NCBI GenBank assembly: GCA_002392645.1
Contig: DGHL01000024.1
Span: forward strand, 1 to 16,467
Direction: 5' to 3'
Length of the DNA stretch: 16,467 nucleotides
DNA from: Prevotellaceae bacterium UBA3849
GTDB taxonomy: Bacteria > Bacteroidota > Bacteroidia > Bacteroidales > Bacteroidaceae
Shown here: positions 1 to 5,726 of the stretch, piece after piece
How positions within the stretch are numbered: position 1 is the stretch's first letter
Layout of the letters: every line of letters begins with the position of its first letter
Program-made: the position numbers and the translations under genes
The notes under the pieces: model-generated
Seen by the model: only the letters and a program-made list of their open reading frames with translations
Told to the model about the DNA's origin: nothing
Database searches by the model: none

Positions 1-152
1 CGGTTGGTGTCATTGTTTAGTTCTTTGTAGGTCCATGACTGGTCAGTCTCCGACTCTATCATGGCAATGCGGTTGGCATATCGCCTTACGTTTCGCATGA
101 AGCCCTCTATCCATGTATAGCGGCTTTCGAAAATCTGTTTGAAATTTGACAT
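1..152 (-). CDS. AMP-dependent acyl-CoA ligase (ANL family), N-terminal fragment
   Basis: Reading leftward from an ATG at 152, an open frame runs off the window edge after about 50 codons. The peptide starts MSNFKQIFESRYTW and contains RRYANRIAMIES followed by SWTYKELN. This is the usual opening of AMP-forming acyl/aryl-CoA ligases, where a helix precedes a short strand and the YxEL motif at the start of the N-terminal domain. All catalytic motifs lie outside the window, so the substrate cannot be judged. It lies 44 bp downstream of the 551-residue acyl-CoA synthetase on the same strand and is probably the next gene of that operon. It was identified by translating the reverse complement by eye; the family call is fairly secure, the subfamily is not. 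Confidence 0.72.
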   Translation of the reverse strand, partial: MSNFKQIFESRYTWIEGFMRNVRRYANRIAMIESETDQSWTYKELNNDTN

Positions 153-196
153 TTTTATTTTATTATGTTCTATACTTATATTTATATATACAATAC

Positions 197-1852
197 TTAT
201 TTACTGTTCTGCCTTATCTCTACACGGCGTATCTTGCCGCTGATGGTCTTGGGCAGTTCATCCACGAACTCCACTATGCGCGGATATTTGTATGGCGCGG
301 TCTCGCGTTTTACATGCTCCTGCAGTTCTTTTTTCAGAGCGTCAGATGCCTTTTCCTTGTATTCTTCTGTCAATACTATGGTAGCCTTCACTATCTGTCC
401 GCGTATCTCGTCGGGTGCAGCCGTTATGGCGCACTCCACCACTGCGGGATGAGTCATCAGCGCCGACTCTACCTCAAACGGTCCTACGCGGTAGCCCGAT
501 GTCTTTATCACATCGTCTATGCGCGATACGAACCACAGGTATCCGTCATGGTCGCGATATACCACGTCGCCAGTGTGATACAGATTGTTGACTATGCGCT
601 TCTCGGTCATTTCCTCGTTGCGGTAGTAACACTTGAACAGTCCGAGAGGCTTCTTGCCGTCCTTTACCTTAATGACGAGTTCGCCGTGCACCATCTCAGG
701 CACGCTGTTGCCGTCCTCGTCAACGATGTCGATGTCATACTGAGGATTAGGCACTCCCATTGCGCCCGGTTTCGGTTTCACCCAAGGATAGGTGCCCACC
801 ACCATGGTGGTCTCCGTCTGTCCGTATGACTCGTATATCGTTATACCCGTCTTAGCTTTCCACTCATCAAACACGCTGGGGTTGAGAGCCTCGCCAGCCG
901 TGGTGCACCACCTGAGTGCGGAGAGGTTGTAGGCACTGATGTCCTCACGTATGAGAAAACGGTATATGGTAGGCGGTGCGCAGAACGACGTGATGTGATA
1001 GTCCTGCAACACGCGCAGCAACACCTCGGGGTAGAAGCGTCCCTCGTAGTCATATACGAAGACCGTAGCCCCGCATAGCATCTGACCGTAGAACTTGCCC
1101 CATACAGCCTTGCCCCAACCAGTGTCGGCAAGCGTAAGGTGCAGCGACCTGTCGTTGAGGTTGTGCCAGCACTTGGCAGTAACGATGTGTGCCAAGGGGT
1201 AGGAGAAATCGTGCATCACCATCTTAGGTTCGCCCGTAGTGCCACTGGTGAAGTAGAGCAGGAAATTGTCGGTCACCTTGTTGCGCTCAGGCTTAACGAA
1301 AGGAGCCGCCTCCTGCAGTCCGCGCCAGAAGTCGTAGAAACCGTTAGGCACAGCCGGGCCGATAGATATGCAGTGGCGCAGCATAGGTGAGAAGCGTCGT
1401 GCCTTCTGCACGTGCTGCAGCACCTCGGGGTCACCGCATGATATTATACCGCTTATGCCAGCCATGTGGCAGCGGTACATTATGTCTTTCTCCGTAAGCA
1501 TGTGGGTGGCAGGTATCGCCACCGCACCTATCTTGTGCAGGGCCACCATGGCATACCACCATTCCACCCTTCTCTTCAGTATCAGCATCACACGGTCGCC
1601 CTTCTCAATGCCTATGCCTTGGAAGAAGGCAGCGCATTGGTCTGTGATGTTCTTGAACGCACCGTATGTTATATGTTTAACCTCGCCTTGGTCGTTAGTC
1701 CAAAGCAACGCCTCCTTCTCAGGCATTATCTCCGCCCAAGCGTCTATGACGTCGTAGCCGAAGTTGAAATCGTCGGGTACGTTCACCCTGAAGTGCTCCA
1801 TGAAGTCATCATACGAGGTGAAATCCTGCTGGCTGAGATATTTTCCTAACAT
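197..1852 (-). CDS. Acyl-CoA synthetase (acetyl/medium-chain type, AMP-forming)
   Basis: This 551-residue enzyme of the ANL superfamily activates a carboxylate with ATP and CoA through an acyl-adenylate. All core motifs are visible: the phosphate loop YFTSGTTGEPK at residues 200-210, ESYGQTE at 341-347, YHTGD at 425-429, the hinge and adenine region SRIDDVIKTSGYRVG at 443-457, and the catalytic lysine K540 in KTISGK. ADTGWGKAVWGKFYGQ at 242-257 is typical of the ACSM/medium-chain and acetyl-CoA synthetase-like branch, so short- or medium-chain acids are the likely substrates (inference). The length is normal and the enzyme looks intact. Its ATG overlaps the stop of the upstream thioesterase by 7 bp (ATGTTAG), indicating translational coupling. 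Pairing a synthetase with a thioesterase suggests control of an acyl-CoA pool. Confidence 0.93.
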   Translation of the reverse strand: MLGKYLSQQDFTSYDDFMEHFRVNVPDDFNFGYDVIDAWAEIMPEKEALLWTNDQGEVKHITYGAFKNITDQCAAFFQGIGIEKGDRVMLILKRRVEWWYAMVALHKIGAVAIPATHMLTEKDIMYRCHMAGISGIISCGDPEVLQHVQKARRFSPMLRHCISIGPAVPNGFYDFWRGLQEAAPFVKPERNKVTDNFLLYFTSGTTGEPKMVMHDFSYPLAHIVTAKCWHNLNDRSLHLTLADTGWGKAVWGKFYGQMLCGATVFVYDYEGRFYPEVLLRVLQDYHITSFCAPPTIYRFLIREDISAYNLSALRWCTTAGEALNPSVFDEWKAKTGITIYESYGQTETTMVVGTYPWVKPKPGAMGVPNPQYDIDIVDEDGNSVPEMVHGELVIKVKDGKKPLGLFKCYYRNEEMTEKRIVNNLYHTGDVVYRDHDGYLWFVSRIDDVIKTSGYRVGPFEVESALMTHPAVVECAITAAPDEIRGQIVKATIVLTEEYKEKASDALKKELQEHVKRETAPYKYPRIVEFVDELPKTISGKIRRVEIRQNSK

Positions 1853-2277
1853 AGTCCCTCCCCCTCGTAATCCTTAATCCTGCGCCTGAAGTCTTCGCTT
1901 ATCTCTACGGAGATATTGCGCACGGTGTCAATCATCACCATGACAGTCTCAGAATAGCACTTCACCTCGCGAGTGCGCTCATTGAGAGCACGCTGCAACA
2001 ACGTGAAACTCTTGTTGCCAAGGTGAGTCACGGCAGTCTCTATCACTATCTCGTCAGGGAAAAACACGGGCGAAATGAAGTTTGCCTCGATATGCACCAC
2101 CACGGGTGCCATTCGGTCAAATATGTCGGTGCCCACCACGTCGTTGAAATAATGCGTCTTGCACATATCGAACAGCGAAAAGTAAACCGAGTTGTTTACG
2201 TGTCCGAAGCGGTCAACGTCAGAAAATCTCAGTTGCGCTGGCATTATGTGGTGAAATGTGTGCTCGTGATTATCCAT
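1846..2277 (-). CDS. Hotdog-fold acyl-CoA thioesterase (4HBT/YbgC-like)
   Basis: The 143-residue protein has the 4-hydroxybenzoyl-CoA thioesterase signature RFSDVDRFGHVNNSVYF at residues 17-33, with D22 at the position of the catalytic aspartate, followed by the long hotdog helix (FSLFDMCKTHYF) and the strand VVVHIEANFISPVFFPDEI. Such cytosolic enzymes hydrolyse acyl-CoA or acyl-ACP thioesters. The length is normal for a single-domain member. The gene starts inside the end of a possible 49-codon leader frame and its own stop overlaps the acyl-CoA synthetase start, so the three appear translationally coupled. The substrate is not deducible; short acyl-CoA or aryl-CoA would fit the neighbours. 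The family call is secure. Confidence 0.92.
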   Translation of the reverse strand: MDNHEHTFHHIMPAQLRFSDVDRFGHVNNSVYFSLFDMCKTHYFNDVVGTDIFDRMAPVVVHIEANFISPVFFPDEIVIETAVTHLGNKSFTLLQRALNERTREVKCYSETVMVMIDTVRNISVEISEDFRRRIKDYEGEGLC

Positions 2278-2419
2278 TGTGCTTATTCTTCTTGTTTAGC
2301 ATGTTCCGTAGAACCCCTCTGTAGTATTCATAGGCGGTAGGATTCATCTCCTTCACCTGAATGTAAAGATTGCACAAACGGTCAAGTAATGTGCAAGTTA
2401 GATGGCGGAGATTGCACAT
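2270..2419 (-). CDS. Possible small coupled ORF (49 aa) upstream of the thioesterase
   Basis: A short frame from ATG 2419 to TAA 2270 would encode a 49-residue basic peptide with the C-terminal stretch VKEMNPTAYEYYRGVLRNML followed by NKKNKHNG. Its stop codon overlaps the thioesterase start (ATGGATAA), the same coupling geometry as between the next two genes. The second half has a balanced, helix-like composition that looks like real protein, and an internal ATG preceded by AAGGAG could give a 25-residue version. The first half is translated from the TGCAC-rich repeat region and could simply be leader sequence. I do not recognise a family. It could be a leader peptide, a small conserved protein or chance. 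Confidence 0.35.
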   Translation of the reverse strand: MCNLRHLTCTLLDRLCNLYIQVKEMNPTAYEYYRGVLRNMLNKKNKHNG

Positions 2420-2466
2420 TTTTGCACATGGTGTGCATGTTGTGCGTAACCCTTCGAAATTGCACT
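2369..2466. promoter_or_regulatory. Cluster of TTGCACA / TGTGCAA motifs
   Basis: Within about 100 bp there are six close copies of one octamer in both orientations: ATTGCACA at 2369 and 2411, TTTGCACA at 2421, TGTGCAAG at 2390, TGTGCATG at 2432 and ATTGCACT at 2459, with a degenerate TGTGCGTA at 2440. They lie between a candidate promoter -7 box and the thioesterase operon. They could be multiple operators for one regulator. Alternatively, because GTGCA and TGCAC are complementary, they could be arms of alternative hairpins in the mRNA leader. The copies are visible; the function is inferred. Confidence 0.5.
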
Positions 2467-2468
2467 TG

Positions 2469-2476
2469 CAAAATTA
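2469..2476 (-). promoter_or_regulatory. Candidate -7 box for the thioesterase operon
   Basis: On the minus strand the sequence reads TAATTTTG, matching the Bacteroidetes -7 consensus TAnnTTTG. No matching TTTG is found about 19 bp upstream, so only half of the promoter is supported. It would give a leader of roughly 185 nt containing the TGCAC motif cluster and the small ORF. Confidence 0.38.
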
Positions 2477-2511
2477 GAAAAATAAGCAAAATTTAGTGAG
2501 AATAAGAAAGA

Positions 2512-2535
2512 AAAAAATACCGAAACGTATTTTTT
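2512..2535 (-). terminator. AT-rich hairpin after the LytTR regulator
   Basis: AAAAAATAC (2512-2520) and GTATTTTTT (2527-2535) form a perfect 9-bp inverted repeat around a 6-base loop. It starts 14 bp beyond the stop of the LytTR gene on the minus strand, and the T run of the 3' arm is extended by one further T. The position and U-rich 3' arm suit a weak intrinsic terminator, but the stem is almost all A-T. Confidence 0.45.
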
Positions 2536-2548
2536 GGAGGATGAAACG

Positions 2549-3295
2549 TCATTCATGATGTAGCCATTCGCACACTTCGCTTTTACGTGTGCGACTGACT
2601 ATGATGTCGGGTGCATTTTCGCCTTTCAGCAGTATCTGCATCTTGCCGTTCTCTATGCGTTCGGTGCCGATGACCTGCTCCAGCGGAACTATGTATTTTC
2701 TGTTTACGCGCATGAAGAGACTGCTGTCAAGTTGTGTGGCGAAGACCTCCAGTGGCATGTCTATGCGGTAGGAACTGCCGTCGAGCAGCTTTACGTATGT
2801 GTTTTTCTGTTCTGATACTATGTAGCGTATGGTGGATATGTGTATAATCCTCTCTCCCTTGAAAGTCTTTACGACGAAGCGCGACTGTTCGTCGTCTTGC
2901 CTTGCCCATCCGCCCTGCGGGGTGAGCAGCGGCGAAACCTTACGCAGTCTCATGGCCTTGGCAACCGCCTTGGTCAGTTCTACCTCGTCGATAGGCTTCT
3001 GTAAGTACGACAGACTGTAATATGAGAATGCCTGCAGCGCATACTCCGTACGTGCGCTGACGAATATCACCGGCACATAGTCAGGGGCGTAGTCCATGGC
3101 TTCGAACACGGCAGATTCGCCCAGCACCACCTCAGATATTATGATATCAATGTCCTTATGTTGCGACAGGTAGTCCCTTGCCTGCTCCACGGTGGTGAAG
3201 GGGCCTATCACATCATGCTGGCTGTCGTAGTCCTCCAGTATGTTGCGTATCTGGTGATAGCTCTGTATGTCGTCGTCGAAGATAAGGAACTTCAT
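2549..3295 (-). CDS. LytTR-family response regulator with Glu at the phosphoacceptor site
   Basis: This 248-residue protein has an N-terminal receiver (about 1-118) and a C-terminal LytTR DNA-binding domain (about 138-248; FVVKTFKGERI at 140, the NTYVKLLDG segment at 165, FMRVNRKYIV at 194-203). The receiver keeps the acidic pocket D7-D9, S80 and K100 of the KPI motif. The residue aligned with the phosphorylated aspartate is glutamate E55, in IIISEVVLGES where relatives have DIQL. The codon reads GAG. Glu may mimic phosphorylation, giving constitutive activity, or mark a receiver controlled in another way. It lies 68 bp downstream of a LuxR-type regulator on the same strand, probably co-transcribed, and no histidine kinase is in the window. 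The AT-rich hairpin follows its stop. Confidence 0.94.
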   Translation of the reverse strand: MKFLIFDDDIQSYHQIRNILEDYDSQHDVIGPFTTVEQARDYLSQHKDIDIIISEVVLGESAVFEAMDYAPDYVPVIFVSARTEYALQAFSYYSLSYLQKPIDEVELTKAVAKAMRLRKVSPLLTPQGGWARQDDEQSRFVVKTFKGERIIHISTIRYIVSEQKNTYVKLLDGSSYRIDMPLEVFATQLDSSLFMRVNRKYIVPLEQVIGTERIENGKMQILLKGENAPDIIVSRTRKSEVCEWLHHE

Positions 3296-3363
3296 TTCTA
3301 AGGTTCAGCCTTACGGTGGTGATTAATGGTCCCCCACCATAATATATAAAGGAGGGATTGGGG

Positions 3364-4035
3364 TTAGATATAGAACTCCGATTCATCTACGAGGCCAGCC
3401 CTGATGGCATACTTCATGGCATCGTGCGCACAGTTCACGTTCAGTTTCCTGAAAATGTTCTTCCTGTGTGAGTTTATGGTGTGGAAACTTGAGAATCGCT
3501 CAGCGGCAATCTCCTTCGTCGTCTTGCCCTGCGCTATCAGTTTCAGCACCTCTCGCTCTGTCTGTGTCAGCTCGGCCTTCGGGTGCTCAGCCTCTGCCGC
3601 CTGCTGCAGCAGTATGTCGGTAGCGTGCTGCGCCACGTAGCGCTCGCCCCTCATGACGTATGTCAGCGATTCCCTCAGTATGCTCAGCGGAGCATCCTTG
3701 TATGCCACGCCCACGTTAGAGGTTTGGTAGAGCACGTACCTGAGGAAGTCGGGTGTCAGTTCGTCAGACAGCAGCAGCCATGTGGATGTGTTACGATACA
3801 GGTCACACATCATGGTCAGGTTCTCCTGGTTTACGAAGTCATACAGGGTGTAGTCTATCACGATGGCAGAGCGCTTGCCCTCCTTCAGTAATGCACCCAG
3901 TTTGGTTTTGTTTGTCGCATAAACTATCTCCATCTGTGCACCGTTTCCGAACACCTCCTGCTGTTGCCTGCAAATGGTCTCCACTGCCAGTGCCGTCAGA
4001 GGTTGGTTATCTGCAATTATAAGTCTTTCTGTCAT
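3364..4035 (-). CDS. NarL/LuxR-type response regulator
   Basis: I place the start at ATG 4035, giving 223 residues, because the receiver begins with MTERLIIADNQPLTALAVETI. A longer frame from 4104 would add an unrelated, AT-derived hydrophobic N-terminus that spans the candidate promoter. The receiver (1 to about 125) has D9 in the acidic pocket and D61 (VIDYTLYDF) as phosphoacceptor. The C-terminal HTH_LuxR domain is at about 155-215 with the hallmark TQTEREVLKLIAQGKTTKEIA and an SFHTINSHRKNIFRKL recognition helix. The acidic pocket is thin (ADN rather than DD). It is upstream of the LytTR regulator, and both may respond to a hybrid kinase encoded elsewhere. Targets are unknown. Confidence 0.93.
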   Translation of the reverse strand: MTERLIIADNQPLTALAVETICRQQQEVFGNGAQMEIVYATNKTKLGALLKEGKRSAIVIDYTLYDFVNQENLTMMCDLYRNTSTWLLLSDELTPDFLRYVLYQTSNVGVAYKDAPLSILRESLTYVMRGERYVAQHATDILLQQAAEAEHPKAELTQTEREVLKLIAQGKTTKEIAAERFSSFHTINSHRKNIFRKLNVNCAHDAMKYAIRAGLVDESEFYI

Positions 4036-4063
4036 TTGGTATGTGTGTGTTGCTATTATTGTG

Positions 4064-4071
4064 CAAAAGTA
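4064..4071 (-). promoter_or_regulatory. Candidate -7 box for the LuxR-LytTR regulator operon
   Basis: The minus strand reads TACTTTTG, a full match to TAnnTTTG, 28 bp upstream of the chosen LuxR-type start. No convincing TTTG is seen at the expected -33 distance. The position supports the shorter start at 4035. Confidence 0.42.
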
Positions 4072-4286
4072 CAAAAAAAATGCCACATAGCTCCTTTGTG
4101 CCATCTGTACGTTAACTTTTGTTTACAGTTGCGGAGAAGCATTTAACATTGAGAGTGCTGCGGAAATCACCGATGCGGAAACGTTGCTCAGATAAGCCGG
4201 AAATGCGATTTTTTATAAGCTGTTGATAGTCAAGGAAAAGAAAATGGAGTGCTTGCCGCAATGCGGCAAAATAGTATGCTGAGGCT

Positions 4287-4386
4287 TGTAAAAGCATACG
4301 TTTTAGGCTGTAAAAGCATATATATTACGCTGTAAAACGATACCTTTTACTTTGTAAAACGATAGCTTTTACAACATAAAAGCTAT
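4287..4386. repeat. 22-bp-period array of TGTAAAA palindromic units
   Basis: Units begin at 4287, 4309, 4331, 4353 and 4375, spaced exactly 22 bp. The first four read TGTAAAAGCATA twice and TGTAAAACGATA twice; the fifth is degenerate (CATAAAAGCTAT). Most units are followed by a TTTTA-type segment (clearest in units 1, 3, 4 and 5), so each forms an imperfect palindrome of the type GTAAAA-N7-TTTTAC. The same family, again with 22-bp spacing, occurs at 16339-16380. The spacing is far too short for a CRISPR array. Confidence 0.8.
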
Positions 4387-4519
4387 GCTTTTGCATTTTT
4401 AGGGTAGTATTCCCCGTTTTATGGCATGTAAACCATGCTGGGGAAGTTCTGTTTCGAAGACTCGCGCAGTAAGTTTTGTGATTCTTGCTTTAATATAATG
4501 AAACATTTTTTAGCATTCC

Positions 4520-4612
4520 CGTCTGAATAGATTGAAAGTCGCTCTCAGGGCACGAAAGCAGCAAGTCTGGCGAAGGAAATTGCCATGAGAAATCTTTGCC
4601 GTAGGGCTGAAC
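4520..4612 (+). ncRNA. Candidate structured RNA, possibly small SRP RNA
   Basis: The stretch contains TCTCAGG, then GCACGAAAGC, then AGCAAG. This resembles the SRP helix-8 arrangement in which CAGG and AGCA face each other across a symmetric loop capped by a GNRA-like tetraloop (GAAA). An alternative fold is also strong: AGATT 4529-4533 with AATCT 4591-4595, TCTCA 4543-4547 with TGAGA 4586-4590, and GGCA 4549-4552 with TGCC 4581-4584, with one G-A mismatch between the last two. The strand is inferred from the SRP-like motif. The ends are uncertain and no clear promoter or terminator bounds it. It could instead be a riboregulator or an unknown RNA. Confidence 0.38.
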
Positions 4613-4621
4613 CCACCTAAA

Positions 4622-4688
4622 ACGAATACTACCTGACTACCGAACAGTCATAAGACAAATGTTCTGCAGTCAGGTAGTAAGTCTTCGT
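4622..4688. repeat. Long inverted repeat / hairpin
   Basis: ACTACCTGACT (4628-4638) and AGTCAGGTAGT (4668-4678) are perfectly complementary over 11 bp. An inner GAACA/TGTTC stem, separated by a 3x3 internal loop, and an outer ACGAA (4622) / TTCGT (4684) stem extend it. It begins 16 bp past the stop of the Dabb gene on the minus strand and follows the candidate RNA on the plus strand. It may act as a 3' hairpin for either, but it lacks a T run. Confidence 0.7.
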
Positions 4689-4704
4689 AGTCGTCCGCCA
4701 GCCT

Positions 4705-5013
4705 TTAATCCTGCTCAAAGTCCAGGCAAGACCTCTGCACGGTGTATGGGCGCACCTTGCTGTCAGCCACGGCCACGTGGTCAGGGTGAACGGCATAGCC
4801 CTTCAGCGACTCAAAATCTGTAAAGGTGCTGTCGAGCATCACGTCGGCGTTGGAAGAATCAAGTCTGCCGTCGATAATCACCTTGATGTCGGTAAGACCG
4901 TTGATTTTGCCCTGCAGTCCCTCCAGTCCTGCCTTGATGCCCTTCTTGACCTCAGCCTTCTCTGCATCAGAGAGCTCAGGGTTGAGAGTCCATAGAATAA
5001 TGTGTTTTACCAT
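4705..5013 (-). CDS. Dabb (stress-responsive alpha/beta barrel) domain protein
   Basis: The 102-residue protein is a single Dabb domain, a dimeric ferredoxin-like fold. It starts with the family opening MVKHIILWTL, has a helix (SDAEKAEVKKGIKAGLEGLQGKI), the strand segment DIKVIIDGR, then the DSTFTDFESLKGYAVHPDHVAV portion at about 61-82 with the conserved YxxHPxH motif. Members are small cytosolic proteins; a few have been linked to stress or to polyketide cyclisation, but most bacterial members have no assigned substrate. The gene stands alone, divergent from the secreted protein at 5214 with a 200-bp shared upstream region. It looks complete. A role in polyketide cyclisation is possible but not supported by position. 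Confidence 0.9.
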   Translation of the reverse strand: MVKHIILWTLNPELSDAEKAEVKKGIKAGLEGLQGKINGLTDIKVIIDGRLDSSNADVMLDSTFTDFESLKGYAVHPDHVAVADSKVRPYTVQRSCLDFEQD

Positions 5014-5086
5014 ATCTTATATAGTTTTAGAGTGTGAAAATTGCCATGTAAAGCAGCAAAAAAGCCCCTGAACGGTGGTTTTGGTG

Positions 5087-5094
5087 CAAAATTA
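5087..5094 (-). promoter_or_regulatory. Candidate -7 box for the Dabb gene
   Basis: The minus strand reads TAATTTTG, matching TAnnTTTG, 73 bp upstream of the Dabb start. There is no good -33 TTTG at the expected distance, only poly-A/T sequence. Confidence 0.35.
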
Positions 5095-5124
5095 CAAAAA
5101 AAAATTCATTTTTTTTCATTTTTT

Positions 5125-5155
5125 TTTGGCTATTCAGAAAAAAAGCGTAACTTTG
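5125..5155 (+). promoter_or_regulatory. Bacteroidetes promoter for the secreted protein
   Basis: TTTG (5125-5128) is followed after exactly 19 bp by TAACTTTG (5148-5155), a full match to the Bacteroidetes -33/-7 pattern. The predicted transcript starts near 5162 and gives a leader of about 50 nt before the ATG at 5214. Confidence 0.72.
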
Positions 5156-5213
5156 CCGTAGAAATCTATTATAATCAAATTATATCAACTACAACTAAAA
5201 GAAAGGCCATATT

Positions 5214-5720
5214 ATGAAAAAGCTAATATTCACATTCGTAGTAGCATTGATGGCACTTGCAGCAAATGCACAGAAAATAATGACGTTCAATCAGTTTGCT
5301 CCAGGTAATAATCCGCTCGTTTACCATACCGACAACTTGTTTATGTATATCGTGGACAACAAGAACAAGATGGAGTGTGACGAAGGCATACGCACCTTCC
5401 GCGATGGCAAGCGATTCACTACACGTCTGAAGACAGGCGGTAGGAGCGCGCGTGGTAATCAGATATTCCTCAGTGTAAAGGCTAAGGGTAAGCTCCATAT
5501 CTATGCAGCTTCTTCTTCTTCAGAGGAGAACCGTCCTATTACGGTGATGAAGGGTACTACCGTTATGGTTTCCGACGTGATCGAAAACTATAATAAGATG
5601 CCTATCATCGTGGACATTGAGAAGATAGGCGAGTATCAGATTATGTACCCAGAAGGCCCGATAAACATTTATGGCATATATTTGGAGGAGGAGAAGCCAG
5701 AGGTGGCTCCGCATCCTTGA
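5214..5720 (+). CDS. Secreted protein of unknown function
   Basis: The 168-residue product starts with a clear signal peptide (MKKLIFTFVVALMALAANAQ) with an ANA|Q signal-peptidase I site after residue 19. The mature part has no transmembrane helix. It appears beta-rich, with alternating hydrophobic strands such as NLFMYIVDN, QIFLSVKAKGKLHIYAASS, TTVMVSDV, MPIIVDIEKIGEYQIMYP and INIYGIYLEEE. This would suit a small jelly-roll or other beta-sandwich domain in the periplasm or on the surface. I do not recognise the family and see no catalytic motif. The gene has its own good promoter and is monocistronic. Its stop is only 6 bp from the stop of the convergent ligase gene, and a terminator-like hairpin lies within that ligase gene. 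Confidence 0.85.
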   Translation: MKKLIFTFVVALMALAANAQKIMTFNQFAPGNNPLVYHTDNLFMYIVDNKNKMECDEGIRTFRDGKRFTTRLKTGGRSARGNQIFLSVKAKGKLHIYAASSSSEENRPITVMKGTTVMVSDVIENYNKMPIIVDIEKIGEYQIMYPEGPINIYGIYLEEEKPEVAPHP

Positions 5721-5726
5721 TAGGCT

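Larger units (their letters stand above)
4036..4704. other. Gene-free region of 669 bp
   Basis: No convincing coding frame is present between the LuxR-type regulator and the Dabb protein. From left to right it holds the regulator promoter, an AT-rich stretch, a five-unit array with exact 22-bp spacing (4287-4386), a candidate structured RNA (about 4520-4612) and a long hairpin (4622-4688). These are listed separately. Confidence 0.8.

Noticed and set aside
146..829. Long plus-strand open frame opposite the acyl-CoA synthetase
   Set aside because: It is antisense to a gene with complete ANL motifs; the translated product is rich in Tyr, His and Leu and has no recognisable domain.
3326..3340. 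ATGGT/ACCAT inverted repeat between the two response regulators
   Set aside because: The stem is only 5 bp with a C5 loop and no T run; too weak to call a terminator, and the two genes may be co-transcribed.
4036..4104. N-terminal extension of the LuxR-type regulator
   Set aside because: The added residues are not part of the receiver fold, and the frame covers the TACTTTTG promoter box; the start at 4035 fits the family.
4112..4297. Minus-strand frame of 61 codons in the gene-free region
   Set aside because: It runs into the 22-bp repeat array, has no family resemblance and no promoter or coupling context.
4287..4386. CRISPR array
   Set aside because: The 22-bp period leaves about 10 bp between 12-bp motifs, the 'spacers' are themselves palindrome halves, and there are no cas genes.
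4520..4690. RNase P RNA or tmRNA
   Set aside because: A GAAAGTC word recalls RNase P, but the region is too short and lacks the other conserved segments; no tag-peptide frame or CCA end for tmRNA is seen.
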